Below, in pieces: positions 1-10,300 of a DNA stretch of 42,444 nt; position 1 is the stretch's first letter; every line of letters begins with the position of its first letter. The translations under genes and the position numbers were made by a program. Source of the DNA: Ferruginibacter sp. (GTDB lineage: Bacteria; Bacteroidota; Bacteroidia; Chitinophagales; Chitinophagaceae); contig JANXSR010000382.1 of the NCBI GenBank assembly GCA_025352625.1, positions 1-42,444 on the forward strand, read 5' to 3'. The notes below the pieces were generated by a model, which had not been told where the DNA came from, did not search any database, and saw nothing but the letters and a program-made list of their open reading frames with translations.

Positions 1-705
1 ATAGTTGCCTACAATTACTGGGCTGTAAATGTGAAAAAAACAAACGGAACGAGTGTATGGTCGCCGGTATTCGACACTTTTCAGATACCAGTAGTACGCA
101 GCGCTTTTGAAACTGCCGGAGGTACAATTTTCATCGGCACCCAAAAAGGCTTTTTTAAAACTGATGACAATGGAGCAACCTGGAAACATGTTTATGCCGG
201 AACCCTGGTAGGGCATATGGCAGAGTTGGATGGCGTACTGCTGGCGACCAATTGGAGAAGGATGATAAGATCGACCGATAATGGCGAAAACTGGGCGCCG
301 GTGATTAGTGATATCAGTGATAGCAGTGAGGCTTGGGATGTAAAACAGATCAAAGGTGGATTCGCTGCTATGACTTCTACTTCAGCGTCGAATCCCAGGG
401 GGATAAGGACATCCTATGATGGCGGTAGAACCTGGCAGCCCAATAATGCCGGCAACAGAGTTGTTATGGATTCAATATGGCGGACCTGGAATGATCGCCC
501 TACTGTGAAAGCCTTCGGGACTTCAATTATCCAGCTTGGTGAAAACTTCGTTTGTGTTCATAAGGACGGCATTTTCAGATCATTAGACAAGGGAAAAACA
601 TGGAAACTGCTACTTCCTGCTGTAGAAAATAAGATCTTCAATTTATTTGTTTCAGGCAAAGTGATCTATGTGATCTATGCCATACCCGGCAAGGGTGGAT
701 GTTGA
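1..705 (+). CDS. BNR / photosystem II stability-factor-like beta-propeller protein (5' partial)
   Basis: The reading frame is open to the left edge, so the N-terminus lies outside the window; a GTG at 31 is in frame but the residues before it (VAYNYWAVNV) look like part of the protein. Asp-box/BNR-type blades recur: GIFRSLDKGKTWK, TDDNGATWKHV, STDNGENWAPV and SYDGGRTWQP, each with the S/T-x-D-x-G-x-T-W pattern of sialidase-like or YCF48-like propellers. The role is unknown; such proteins in Bacteroidota are usually called exo-alpha-sialidase-like or photosystem assembly-like without functional support. Near the C-terminus a tandem 9-bp duplication (661-678) inserts a second VIY into VIYVIYAIPGKGGC. 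It keeps the frame, so the end appears intact. No enzymatic residues can be assigned. Confidence 0.75.
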   Translation: MVAYNYWAVNVKKTNGTSVWSPVFDTFQIPVVRSAFETAGGTIFIGTQKGFFKTDDNGATWKHVYAGTLVGHMAELDGVLLATNWRRMIRSTDNGENWAPVISDISDSSEAWDVKQIKGGFAAMTSTSASNPRGIRTSYDGGRTWQPNNAGNRVVMDSIWRTWNDRPTVKAFGTSIIQLGENFVCVHKDGIFRSLDKGKTWKLLLPAVENKIFNLFVSGKVIYVIYAIPGKGGC

Positions 706-946
706 AAAATTCCAAACTCAACAAAAACTTTTAGTTTTTTTAAATTCTTAAAAAATAAAAACGATAAAAAATCTTCCCGTCTATACTTTGTTCCTGATGG
801 TAGCTTTTCACACCTCCTGTTGACAAAACCAAACAAACCAACCACAAGATAATATCAAGTCCAGTGGAGAAGGATACTCCGAGTCTCAACTTAAAGAGAC
901 GGCCACCTCAAAGGTGCCTATGAGTATGGTTCGGAATGTAAAGTAA

Positions 947-1165
947 GATAGGAACGGAAACATTTTGATTGCTTCTTACTTATGCGTGTTTCGATACGAT
1001 GGAACATCTTTTACTAATCTCACAAGTAAAGTAGGTTCACGCAGGTTCTGGGATGTTCTGAAAGATCGGCGTGGAAACCTTTGGTTCGCTTCTACTGATT
1101 CAGGTGTTTATTATTACAATGGTAAATCTGTTAGCTCCCCCAAAAATCGGCCACTTAAAAGTTGA
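947..1165 (+). pseudogene. Remnant of a two-component-regulator-type propeller gene
   Basis: The translated segment starts right after an in-frame TAA (944-946) with DRNGNILIAS and continues RYDGTSFTNLTSK, DRRGNLWFAST and GVYYYNGKS. This is the repeat pattern (G-N-[IL]-W-x-[AG]-[ST], Y-D-G-x-x-F) of the ligand-sensing propeller blades in hybrid two-component regulators and related secreted proteins. Only about one and a half blades remain. There is no plausible start codon or signal peptide, and the frame ends at TGA 1163-1165 just after a blade. It is best read as a decayed fragment rather than a functional small gene. The 706-946 spacer upstream shows no recognisable coding sequence. Confidence 0.5.
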
Positions 1166-1379
1166 TAAAATTGTTAACTTTAAAAATAAGGAGCCCTAAT
1201 TTCCATCCTGCACAAAGTCCTAAAGTCAGACTGTGAAAAAACTATACAACATCAAAAAATTGCTCTGTAACTTTTCATCAGACACTATTAGCAGTTTATT
1301 TTAAACTACCTTTTTAATTATATAAATTAAAATTATGCAAGAAGGAACAAAATTTTTTAATAAAATACTGTTACTGACG

Positions 1380-1387
1380 TACTTTTG
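1380..1387 (+). promoter_or_regulatory. Bacteroidota-type -7 promoter box for sdhC
   Basis: TACTTTTG matches the Bacteroidota housekeeping -7 consensus TAnnTTTG exactly. A transcription start some 6-8 bp later would leave a leader of about 20 nt before the ATG at 1414. A clear TTTG at the -33 position is not obvious, although a T-run lies at 1353-1358. Confidence 0.45.
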
Positions 1388-1413
1388 CAATATTCAAAAT
1401 TAACCAACGCTAT

Positions 1414-2127
1414 ATGACCTGGAAATTATTCTTTAATTCTTCTATCGGCAAGAAATTAATTATGGGCCTTACCGGTTTTTTTCTCATTACTTTTTTAATT
1501 GTCCATTGCGCTATCAACTCCATGATTTTTTTTAATGACGGCGGAGAAACGTTTAATCACTGGGGGCATTTTATGGGCGCTAATTTAATCATTAGAACCG
1601 CCGAGATAGGTTTGTTTGTATTTTTATTGATGCATATTGTTCAGGGATTATCACTTTGGGGACAAAATAATAAAGCGAGGCCGGTAAAATATAGGGTGAA
1701 CAATGCAAGCAGTAATAGTAAATGGTACAGCCGCAGTATGGGCTTATTGGGTACATTAATTTTAATCTTCCTTATTCTGCATTTATATCATTTCTGGACA
1801 CCTTCAAGATTTGGCGGAATGGCAAATATCAGGCCGCTGGCTGAAACAACACTCGGTACCTATAACAATGAGGAAGTACATAATTTATATGCGGAAATGC
1901 AATTGGTATTTCAAAACAATTTATTAATTGTGATTGTTTATATCCTTGGTGTTATATCCTTGTGTTGGCATTTGGTACATGGGTTTCAAAGTGCATTTCA
2001 AACATTTGGTATCAATCACAAACGATATACGCCCATTATTAAAGGGGCTGGTATTGTTTATTCAATAGTTATTTGTGTTTTATTTGCAGCAATGCCGGTT
2101 GCTATTTATTTACATTGGATTGCTTAA
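1414..2127 (+). CDS. sdhC: Succinate dehydrogenase cytochrome b subunit (fused, five-helix type)
   Basis: This is the membrane anchor of succinate:quinone oxidoreductase, which passes electrons from the iron-sulfur subunit to menaquinone through haem b. The 237-residue protein opens with SSIGKKLIMGLTGFFLITFL, typical of Bacteroidota single-chain anchors. Five hydrophobic spans are visible, at roughly residues 13-35, 60-80, 107-127, 160-182 and 205-230. Histidines in helices (for example LIVHCAINSM, LLMHIVQGLSL, LHLYHFW, CWHLVHGFQ) are candidate axial ligands for two haems, as in the Wolinella-type single-subunit anchor. It is the first gene of sdhCAB. The start is fixed by the ATG 27 bp after a good -7 box. 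Confidence 0.93.
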   Translation: MTWKLFFNSSIGKKLIMGLTGFFLITFLIVHCAINSMIFFNDGGETFNHWGHFMGANLIIRTAEIGLFVFLLMHIVQGLSLWGQNNKARPVKYRVNNASSNSKWYSRSMGLLGTLILIFLILHLYHFWTPSRFGGMANIRPLAETTLGTYNNEEVHNLYAEMQLVFQNNLLIVIVYILGVISLCWHLVHGFQSAFQTFGINHKRYTPIIKGAGIVYSIVICVLFAAMPVAIYLHWIA

Positions 2128-2275
2128 TGGCAGTTGCTTAAACACAGATCAATAAACAACTAACTGTACAATTGAGTGACACAACGATGCTGAGTAATAA
2201 TACAAATGCCCTTTACAAAATTGTCTTTTTTAAAAACGCTTAAATAGTTTTACTAATCATCTAATCAACATTATT

Positions 2276-4252
2276 ATGTCTTTCGATTCAAAAATTCCTG
2301 CCGGTGAAATGAATGAAAAGTGGAACGATTATAAAGGGCATGTGAAACTTGTAAATCCAGCCAATAAGCGTAAGCTTGAAATTATTGTTGTAGGAACCGG
2401 TTTGGCAGGAGCTTCTGCCGCGGCATCACTGGGCGAAATGGGGTATAAAGTAAAAGCATTTTGTTTTCAGGATAGTCCACGCAGGGCACACAGTATTGCT
2501 GCCCAGGGAGGTATTAATGCAGCTAAGAATTATCAAAATGATGGAGACTCCGTTTTTCGTTTATTTTACGATACAGTAAAAGGGGGTGATTATAGGGCAA
2601 GGGAAGCCAATGTGCATCGTCTTGCAGAAGTAAGCAGTGCTATCATTGACCAATGTGTTGCGCAGGGAGTTCCTTTTGCAAGAGAATATGGCGGCCTGTT
2701 AAGTAACCGTAGTTTTGGCGGAACCCAGGTACAGCGTACTTTTTACGCTGCCGGTCAAACAGGGCAGCAACTATTATTGGGCGCTTACAGTGCATTGGAA
2801 AGACAGATTGCTTTGGGCAATGTTACCATGTATGCCCGTCATGAAATGCTGGATGTTGTATTAATAGATGATAAGGCAAGAGGAATAATAGCAAGAAATT
2901 TAGTAACCGGAGAACTTGAAAAACATTTCGGCCATGCAGTACTGTTATGTACAGGCGGTTATGGTAATGTATTTTACTTAAGTACCAATGCCATGGGTAG
3001 TAATGTTACTGCGGCATGGAAGGCTCATAAAAAGGGTGCCTTTTTTGGTAACCCATGTTTTACTCAAATACATCCAACCTGTATTCCTGTAAGTGGTGAA
3101 TATCAAAGTAAGCTTACGTTGATGAGTGAAAGTTTACGTAATGATGGCCGTATTTGGGTACCTAAAAAGAAAGATGACAATCGTAAAGCAATTGATATAC
3201 CGGAAGAAGAAAGAGATTATTACCTGGAAAGAAGATACCCTGCATTTGGTAACCTTGTACCACGAGATGTTGCATCAAGAGCAGCAAAGGAAAGATGTGA
3301 TGAAGGGTACGGTGTAGGCACTACCAAGCTGGCTGTATACCTTGATTTTAAAGATGCAATAGTTAGATATGGTAAAACTGAACAGGGAAAGCAAGGTATA
3401 ACGAATGGTTCGGTGGAAGATGCCATTAAATTAGGCAAAGCAGTTGTGGAAGAAAAATATGGTAATCTTTTTGAAATGTATGATAAGATTACAGGTGAAA
3501 ATCCATACGAAATGCCCATGCGTATTTATCCTGCTGTGCATTACACCATGGGAGGGTTATGGGTAGATTATGAATTGCAAACCACCGTTAAAGGGTTGTA
3601 TGCAATGGGAGAGGCCAACTTTAGCGATCATGGAGCCAACAGGCTTGGGGCATCCGCATTAATGCAGGGATTGGCCGATGGTTATTTTGTTATTCCATAC
3701 ACGTTGGGTAATTATCTTGCAGATGATATCAGTACTGCAAGTATACCTACCACACATCCGGCATTTGAAGCCACCGAGAAAGCGGTAAGAGAAAGAATTA
3801 ACACACTGATGAATATTAAGGGTACCAAAACTGTGGAAAGTTTTCATAAACGTTTAGGAAAAATAATGTGGGAAAAATGCGGCATGGCAAGAAATGCAAA
3901 AGGGCTGCAGGAAGCCATTGTTGAAATTCAGGAATTGAAAAAAGAGTTTTGGAGTGATGTTAAAATACCAGGCGAAATAAATTCAATGAACCCCGAACTG
4001 GACAAAGCAGGAAGGGTGGCAGATTTTATTGAACTGGGCGAATTGATGTGTAAAGATGCGCTGGATAGAAATGAAAGTTGTGGCGGTCATTTCAGGGAAG
4101 AATCTCAAACAGATGACGGTGAGGCAAAAAGGGATGATGTAAACTTTAGTTATGTTTCGGCCTGGGAATTTAAAGGAGAGAGTAACTGGCAGTTGAATAA
4201 AGAGCCGCTTAATTTTGAGATTGTTAAACCAAGCCAGCGGAGTTACAAATAA
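2276..4252 (+). CDS. sdhA: Succinate dehydrogenase / fumarate reductase flavoprotein subunit
   Basis: Catalytic subunit oxidising succinate to fumarate in the citric acid cycle. The 658-residue length fits the long Bacteroidota form. A dinucleotide-binding motif ([19 protein letters not shown], about residues 38-56) is followed by [14 protein letters not shown], where the histidine (about 72) is the expected covalent FAD attachment site. The substrate-site region carries [16 protein letters not shown] and [10 protein letters not shown], and the C-terminal FAD region includes [13 protein letters not shown]. It lies 148 bp after sdhC and 99 bp before sdhB on the same strand, so the three genes probably form one transcription unit. 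The cellular location is the cytoplasmic face of the inner membrane. Nothing looks broken or unusual. Confidence 0.96.
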   Translation: MSFDSKIPAGEMNEKWNDYKGHVKLVNPANKRKLEIIVVGTGLAGASAAASLGEMGYKVKAFCFQDSPRRAHSIAAQGGINAAKNYQNDGDSVFRLFYDTVKGGDYRAREANVHRLAEVSSAIIDQCVAQGVPFAREYGGLLSNRSFGGTQVQRTFYAAGQTGQQLLLGAYSALERQIALGNVTMYARHEMLDVVLIDDKARGIIARNLVTGELEKHFGHAVLLCTGGYGNVFYLSTNAMGSNVTAAWKAHKKGAFFGNPCFTQIHPTCIPVSGEYQSKLTLMSESLRNDGRIWVPKKKDDNRKAIDIPEEERDYYLERRYPAFGNLVPRDVASRAAKERCDEGYGVGTTKLAVYLDFKDAIVRYGKTEQGKQGITNGSVEDAIKLGKAVVEEKYGNLFEMYDKITGENPYEMPMRIYPAVHYTMGGLWVDYELQTTVKGLYAMGEANFSDHGANRLGASALMQGLADGYFVIPYTLGNYLADDISTASIPTTHPAFEATEKAVRERINTLMNIKGTKTVESFHKRLGKIMWEKCGMARNAKGLQEAIVEIQELKKEFWSDVKIPGEINSMNPELDKAGRVADFIELGELMCKDALDRNESCGGHFREESQTDDGEAKRDDVNFSYVSAWEFKGESNWQLNKEPLNFEIVKPSQRSYK

Positions 4253-4351
4253 AATTTCAATCTTAACGGGCATAGGTGTTAGGGATAATTTAGTAGAAGG
4301 TCATTTATTTATAGTTACGGTTTAATACATTTAACATAGAGCAATAATTAT

Positions 4352-5116
4352 ATGGAACATTACAATATGAATCTGACGTTGAAAGTTTGGCGTCAAAAAA
4401 ATAACCAGTCAGCAGGATCAATGGAATCTTACCAGGTTAAAGATATTTCTTCTGAAATGTCGTTCCTTGAAATGTTTGATGTTTTAAATGAGCAGCTCAT
4501 TGTAGCCGGTGACGATCCGATTGCATTTGATCATGATTGCCGTGAAGGTATATGTGGACAATGCAGTATGCATATCAACGGAAGAGCACATGGTCCCTGG
4601 ACAAATAACACAACCTGCCAGTTGCACATGCGTGCATTTAAAGACGGTGATACTATTGTAGTGGAGCCATGGCGCAGCAAAGCTTTTCCGGTAATAAAAG
4701 ATTTGATGGTTGACAGAAGTGCATTTGACAGGATTATCCAGGCCGGTGGTTATATTTCAGTTAATACTGGTAATGCAGTAGATGCCAACTCATTACCTAT
4801 TGATAAAAAAGACGCAGACAATGCTTTTATGGCTGCAGCCTGTATTGGGTGTGGTGCATGTGTTGCAACCTGTAAAAATAGTAGTGCCATGCTTTTTGTA
4901 AGTGCTAAAGTTGCACAACTGGCGCAACTACCACAAGGGCAGCCTGAAAGAGAATCAAGGGTATTGAATATGGTAGCTCAAATGGATAAAGAAAATTTTG
5001 GTAATTGTACTAATACGTATGCTTGCGAAGTTGAATGTCCTAAAGGAATTTCTGTTAGTAATATTGCCAGGTTAAACAGAGAATTTCTTACAGCAGGATT
5101 AAGTACAGAAGAATAA
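4352..5116 (+). CDS. sdhB: Succinate dehydrogenase iron-sulfur subunit
   Basis: Electron-transfer subunit linking the SdhA FAD to the membrane anchor. The 254-residue protein has the N-terminal plant-type [2Fe-2S] domain with [16 protein letters not shown] (first cysteines at 63, 68, 71) and the fourth cysteine in NNTTCQLHM (about 89). The C-terminal ferredoxin-like domain has [13 protein letters not shown] and [14 protein letters not shown], which provide ligands for the [4Fe-4S] and [3Fe-4S] clusters. It is the last gene of sdhCAB. A 13-bp hairpin lies 39 bp downstream, between this gene and the convergent regulator. ATG at 4352 was chosen; a second ATG six codons in (MNLTLKVW) is a possible alternative start. 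Confidence 0.95.
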   Translation: MEHYNMNLTLKVWRQKNNQSAGSMESYQVKDISSEMSFLEMFDVLNEQLIVAGDDPIAFDHDCREGICGQCSMHINGRAHGPWTNNTTCQLHMRAFKDGDTIVVEPWRSKAFPVIKDLMVDRSAFDRIIQAGGYISVNTGNAVDANSLPIDKKDADNAFMAAACIGCGACVATCKNSSAMLFVSAKVAQLAQLPQGQPERESRVLNMVAQMDKENFGNCTNTYACEVECPKGISVSNIARLNREFLTAGLSTEE

Positions 5117-5154
5117 AAAGTTTTTAAAAAAATATAAAAAAGGGCGGTTGTCTC

Positions 5155-5183
5155 ACAACAAAACTTTTTGAAAGTTTTGTTGT
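5155..5183. terminator. Hairpin between sdhB and the convergent regulator gene
   Basis: A perfect 13-bp inverted repeat (ACAACAAAACTTT / AAAGTTTTGTTGT) has a 3-nt loop. It lies between two convergent genes and could stop transcription from both sides. There is no strong T-run directly after it on the plus strand, so termination efficiency is uncertain. Confidence 0.55.
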
Positions 5184-5283
5184 ATTCCTGATGGAGAACC
5201 GAAGTCGTTAAAACGAATCCTAAGCACTTTATTTATTAATGCTGCGACCTCCTTTTTATTTTTAGCTATTTGTTGGGATATAC

Positions 5284-6315
5284 TTATAAAGATGCCCTGA
5301 GTGTTAAATGAAAAGGAGCCGCAATATGCTCCGTGGATTTCTCAAGAATTAACTGCGCCGCTTTTTCGCCCATTAAATGAAAGTCAGTTGAGATGGTAGT
5401 GATGCCATTGAGGATGATTTTTTTGAGGGGCGTTTCGTTGTAAGAAATTACACCCACCTGTTTACCTACTTCCAGCTTTGTTTCAATGATCTTTTCTATC
5501 AGCAACACCAGGTCATCCTCCATCAGGCTTATAAAAACTTCTCCTTCGGAAATGGTGGCTTTTTTCACTTTGGAAATTACTTCATAATTAAACGCATATT
5601 GATTGCAGAACCGGTAAAAACCTTCCAGTATTTGTTTGGGATGATAGGTATAATCAGGGAAAATAATCTTGATGGTTTGGTACCTGCTCAATTGCTCCAC
5701 CATCTGTTCCAGCGCATCATAAATATCTTTTTCAAAGTCTTCATACACGGCAGCAAACGCTCCGTTTACGCCGGGTAATAGCTGATCAAGAAGGAGTAGT
5801 TTTTCTTTAGGTATTGTATTAATAATTTCATGTGCTTTATCTCCCCCTTCTAAAAAATGAGGAATGATTACGTAGTTGGTATAGTCATCTCTTTTATTGG
5901 TAAGTAGTTTTCTGAACAATGCGAAATCATTGTTATAAATATAAAAATCAATTACCGCATCTTTACCGATGCTGGCAACAAAAGCATCATACATAATTTT
6001 TTTATGCGTGCTCAGTTTGTTAAACAGCAAAAATATTTTGATGGGTTGTTTTACATCTGTATTGCTGATAAAGTATCCCTTGCCTGGTACTGATCCAATC
6101 ACGCCTAATCTCTTTAAATGCTTATAAGCTTTTTCTGCTGTATCACGGGAAATGTCTAATTCAAAACTCAGGTCATTTATGGATGGTAGCAGGTAATTTT
6201 TTTCAAGCTTTCCCTTTTCAATTGCTTTTACAATGGAGTTGGTAAGCTGCACATACTTTGGTGTAACAGCGTATTCATCAATGGTAATAAGACTATAAAT
6301 ATTTTCAGAAGCCAT
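5284..6315 (-). CDS. GntR-family transcriptional regulator with a LacI-like ligand-binding domain
   Basis: The N-terminal GntR winged helix is clear: YVQLTNSIVKAIEKGKL, then LLPSINDLSFELDISRDTAEKAYKHLKRLG and a wing GKGYFIS. The remaining ~260 residues look like a periplasmic-binding-protein/LacI effector domain (GVISYNETPLKKIILNGITTIST near the C-terminus), a fusion common in Bacteroidota sugar regulators. The chosen start is the ATG at 6315 (MASENIYSLITIDEY), because GntR proteins of this type begin just before such a stretch; an upstream in-frame ATG at 6366 would add 17 atypical residues and overlap the preceding gene by 26 bp. It is cotranscribed in all likelihood with the Nudix regulator upstream. 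Its position divergent from SusC suggests a sugar-responsive role, which is inference. Confidence 0.85.
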   Translation of the reverse strand: MASENIYSLITIDEYAVTPKYVQLTNSIVKAIEKGKLEKNYLLPSINDLSFELDISRDTAEKAYKHLKRLGVIGSVPGKGYFISNTDVKQPIKIFLLFNKLSTHKKIMYDAFVASIGKDAVIDFYIYNNDFALFRKLLTNKRDDYTNYVIIPHFLEGGDKAHEIINTIPKEKLLLLDQLLPGVNGAFAAVYEDFEKDIYDALEQMVEQLSRYQTIKIIFPDYTYHPKQILEGFYRFCNQYAFNYEVISKVKKATISEGEVFISLMEDDLVLLIEKIIETKLEVGKQVGVISYNETPLKKIILNGITTISTDFHLMGEKAAQLILEKSTEHIAAPFHLTLRASL

Positions 6316-6340
6316 GTGCAGTATTTTATAAAAAAAATCA

Positions 6341-7120
6341 TTAGAAAGCCAATATAACTCCATCATTCAAGGCTTTATCGTAATTGCGTTTATTGAACTT
6401 ATACAGGGATGGAGAACGGTGTGCACCTATATGTTTTTTCTTGTCTAACTTTCTTATAATATCGAGTGACATTAATTTTTTTGTAAAGTTTCGCTGGTCC
6501 AATTTTTTATCCAATATAGCTTCATATAAAGCCTGCAACTCAGGCAGCGTAAATTTATCGGGTAATAAGTTATAGCCAATTGGCTCGTTATGGATTTGCA
6601 ACTGTAAAATTTTTTGTGCATCTCTCACCATATCTTCATGGTCAATTATTAGAGATGGGAAATCGTGTATATCATACCAACAGCTTTCGCTGTCATTGAA
6701 ATTATTTTTGAGGGTTACTTTACTATATTCCGTGAGTGCATAATAAGCCACTGATATAAACCTATCTAAAATCCATTTTATTGTTGTGGGGTTTACTTTC
6801 TGTTTTTGGAGTAAGTGTTTAAAATTGGCGGTCTGTCCCACTGTGCGGTTTTTATCACCATAGGTTTTGAATTGTTTCAGAAAAACTCCTTTTAAACCCG
6901 TTCTTTCTTCCAGTATCCTGTAAGCGGCATCGTCTACATTTTCATTTTTTTGAACAAAGCCACCTGGTAGCTTCATCCTGGGCATTCCAATAACTTCAGA
7001 ACATAATATTTTCATTTGTTTATCATGATAACCCAGTATAATACAATCTACTGAGATATGCGGAAGGCAAGTTAATGGCAAGCTGGCCGAATCCGAAAAG
7101 AATGGTGTTGGTGTGTTCAT
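6341..7120 (-). CDS. NrtR/AraR-like transcriptional regulator (degenerate Nudix domain + winged helix)
   Basis: The 259-residue protein has an N-terminal Nudix fold (ISVDCIILGYHDKQMKILC, then PGGFVQKNENVDDAAYRIL) and a C-terminal NrtR-type winged helix (FTLPELQALYEAILDKKLDQ, NFTKKLMSLDIIRKL). The Nudix box (residues 54-76) is GFVQKNENVDDAAYRILEER plus TGL. Compared with GX5EX7REUXEEXGU, the Glu after Arg is Ile69 and the second Glu of the EE pair is Arg73, so hydrolase activity is probably lost and the domain likely senses a ligand. In Bacteroides the arabinose regulator AraR has this architecture. Divergence from the SusC gene makes a local sugar-responsive regulator plausible. The effector (arabinose, rhamnose or another) cannot be told from sequence. 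Confidence 0.88.
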   Translation of the reverse strand: MNTPTPFFSDSASLPLTCLPHISVDCIILGYHDKQMKILCSEVIGMPRMKLPGGFVQKNENVDDAAYRILEERTGLKGVFLKQFKTYGDKNRTVGQTANFKHLLQKQKVNPTTIKWILDRFISVAYYALTEYSKVTLKNNFNDSESCWYDIHDFPSLIIDHEDMVRDAQKILQLQIHNEPIGYNLLPDKFTLPELQALYEAILDKKLDQRNFTKKLMSLDIIRKLDKKKHIGAHRSPSLYKFNKRNYDKALNDGVILAF

Positions 7121-7161
7121 CTCACGAATTTAGTTGTTTATCTAAATATTTTAAAATACAG

Positions 7162-7208
7162 GGTGCATACAGCACAGGATGGTTAAAAAAAAATATCATT
7201 TTATTTTG
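7162..7208 (+). promoter_or_regulatory. Putative activator site plus -7 box in front of SusC
   Basis: The segment ends in ACAGCACAGGATGGTT (7169-7184), followed after exactly 17 bp by TATTTTG (7202-7208), a TAnnTTTG-like -7 box. The same motif at the same spacing precedes the GH106 gene (25713-25760) and the frameshifted GH78 gene (31932-31979). The GGTT edge sits about where a -33 element would lie. It is in the divergent spacer, so it could also affect the regulator gene starting at 7120. Confidence 0.5.
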
Positions 7209-7306
7209 CATTTAAATTTACAATCAGTACAAAATACTAAATAAAATAAGTAGAAATTACTGAATGTAAAAATGCCATATATTATTCTAAAATTAAATTG
7301 CTTGTT

Positions 7307-10300
7307 ATGAAAAGAAAATGCTTTTGTAAAAAGGTACTGCTCCGGTTTTCGTTCCTTCTTCTTTTATTATCAACCAACGTTTTGTTTGCACAAAACAAAA
7401 CGGTATCCGGCATTGTAAAAGATGATAAAGGACAGCCATTGCAGGACGTTAGTATCATGCTAAAAGGTTCTTCTTCGGGGACCAATTCGGCTGTAGACGG
7501 CAGCTTCAGTATTACTGTACCGGATAATGGGGTGCTTATATTTAGCTCTGTAGGTTTTGCCAAACGGGAGCTTTCTGTAAAAGGTCAGCAGCGTTTCGAT
7601 GTACAATTGACCTCACAGGCTGCTGCAATAGGCGAAGTGGTTGTGGTAGCTTATGGTACATTAACTAAAAAAACATCAACAGGAGCTGTTCAAACGTTAA
7701 ATGCAAAGGAATTGCAGGATATTCCTGCGCCACAGATTACTCAAAAATTACAGGGGAAACTGGCTGGCGTACAAATCAATCAAACTACGGGCAAACCGGG
7801 GCAGGGGATGCAGGTACGCATCCGGGGACAAGCCTCCATATTGGCAGGAAGTGATCCTTTGTATGTTGTGGATGGTTTTCCTATTGTTGGTAATATAAGC
7901 AATATCAACCCTGATGAGATTGAAGCTATTTCTGTATTAAAAGATGCTGCATCCACTTCGCTATATGGTTCAAGGGCAGCTAACGGGGTTGTTCTGATAA
8001 CTACTAAAATGGGGAAATCGGGACAAACAAATATAGGAGTAAATGCTTTTTATGGTGTGCAGGAGGTACCTCAAAAAGGAAGACCTCAAATGATGAATGG
8101 ACAAGAGTTTGCACAGTTCAAAAAAGAATCGTACGAAGATTTGGGGCTTGCTGTTCCATCAGTGTTTCAAAACCCTTCACAATATGGTAAAGGATATAAC
8201 TGGTATGATGGCATGTTGCAGACTGCACCAGTTCAGAACTATAGTGTTTCAATAAATACCTCAAGGGACAGATTCTCTTCGTCAGTTGTAGCAGGTTTTT
8301 TTCAACAGGATGGCGTACTTCGTAATTCAGACTTTAAGCGGTTTTCACTCCGCCTGAATTCCGAATATAAGGTATCCGATAAAATTAAGGTAGGGTTTAA
8401 TGCAGCACCCTCGTATTCCATTGATAATACGCCAAGTTCTGATGGGGCATTTTATGCCTCTTTCTTAGATCCTTCTGCTGGCGGTATCCTTAATAATTCA
8501 CTCTTAGTCTGGCCTACATTGCCATACAAAAACAGTGATGGAAGCTTACCGTTAACTGCAACTGTACCGGGTGTTAGTGCATTTGCCACGCCCAATTATT
8601 ACAGGGCGTTAAAGGAGGTTACCAATGAGACTAAAACAAGCCGGTTAATATCGAACGCATACGTTGAGTATTCGCCAATAAAAGGGCTTAGTTTTAAATC
8701 AACCATTAATGCTGATATTGGTGGTTCATCGTTCCTCAACTTTAAGCCCTCTACAGCATCATTAACTTTTGTTGCCCCACCTCCAGGTCCTGCAACATCT
8801 ATTCGCCGGAATGATCATTTTTATTCCTGGCTGAATGAGAATATTATCACGTACAAGAAATCATATAACGAACATAATTTTGAAGCACTGGGTGGCTACA
8901 CTACGCAAAAATTCAGGAGTGAAGCAGAACAATTAAGACTAACAGATTTTCCGGATGACAGGATAAGAACAATACAATCGGCGATAAATATAGACCGGAC
9001 ACAGTCTTTCAGCGATATTCAGGAATGGAGCTTAACTTCTTTTATAGGCCGTATCAGTTATAATTATGCAAGCAAATATTTGTTTACTGCAGCTATTCGC
9101 CGTGATGGTTCATCGAGATTTGGCGCTAACAACCGATGGGGTAATTTTCCTTCTGTTTCCGCCGGATGGCTGGTGTCTGATGAAAGTTTTATGGCACCGG
9201 TAAAGTCTGTATCACTTTTGAAGCTCAGGGCAAGTTATGGTGTAATAGGTAATAATAACATAGGAAACTATACACAGTATGCAACTGTAAACACTACAAC
9301 GAATGCTATTTTTGGTTCTTCTGTTGCTCCGGGTGCCAGTGTTGTAACTTTGGGTAATAGCAATCTTGGATGGGAAACAACCAGGCAATTTGATTTTGGT
9401 ATAGACCTTGGCCTTTTCAAAAACCGGCTGAATATTGCGTATGATTATTACACAAAGAAAACCACTAACCTTCTTTATAATGTAGGCGTGCCGCAGGAGT
9501 CTGGTTTTACCAACTTTAACGGAAATATTGGTGAGTTGAAATTTTGGGGCCATGAGTTTACTGTAAGTTCCAAAAATATTACCGGCAGCTTTAAATGGAA
9601 TACAGATTTCAATATTTCTTTCAACGACAACAAAGTCGTGAAATTATCAGAAGGTATTGACCGTCTCTATGGTGGTTTTGGAAACTTTCAAACCATTACT
9701 ATGGTTGGTCAGAGAATAGGCCAGTTCTGGGGATTAATTCAGGATGGCGTGTATGTTAATCAGGGGGATTTTGATAAATCACCAAAAGCAACAGCTTCTG
9801 AGGTAGGCACAGCTAAATTCAGAGATGTGAATGGTGATGGCAAAGTAACCTATGGCGGAGATAATGATGACCGGACATTTATTGGAAATCCATTTCCAAA
9901 ATATATTTATGGTATTACCAATTCATTTTCTTACAAAAACTTTGACCTTACCATTGTTGGTTCCGGTTCCCATGGTAATGATGTAGCGGTAATGACAGAT
10001 CAGGGCTCCACTAATCTTGATGGTGTATTTAACGTACAAAAAGCTGTAAAGGACAGGTGGAGATCTCCTTCAAACCCCGGCAAAGGGCTATTTGGCAAAA
10101 CAACTTCAGCCACTTTTATGGAACGGGATTGGTTTAGCACCCGTTTTATAAGCAAGGCCAATTTCTTTACTATCAAAAATATTACCCTTGGGTACAATGT
10201 TCCGCTTAAAAACAGTAAAGTTCTGCACAGTCTAAGGCTATATGCCAGTGTGCAGCAGGCCCATGTCTTCACCAATTACAGAGGTTCAAATCCTGAAGTA

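Noticed and set aside
965..1165. A functional small gene of 66 codons
   Set aside because: It starts with TTG inside a propeller blade, has no signal peptide and ends after about one and a half blades; a decayed fragment is more likely.
7121..7306. A riboswitch or palindromic operator in the regulator-SusC spacer
   Set aside because: Only A/T-rich short inverted matches were found and none stood out against the base composition.
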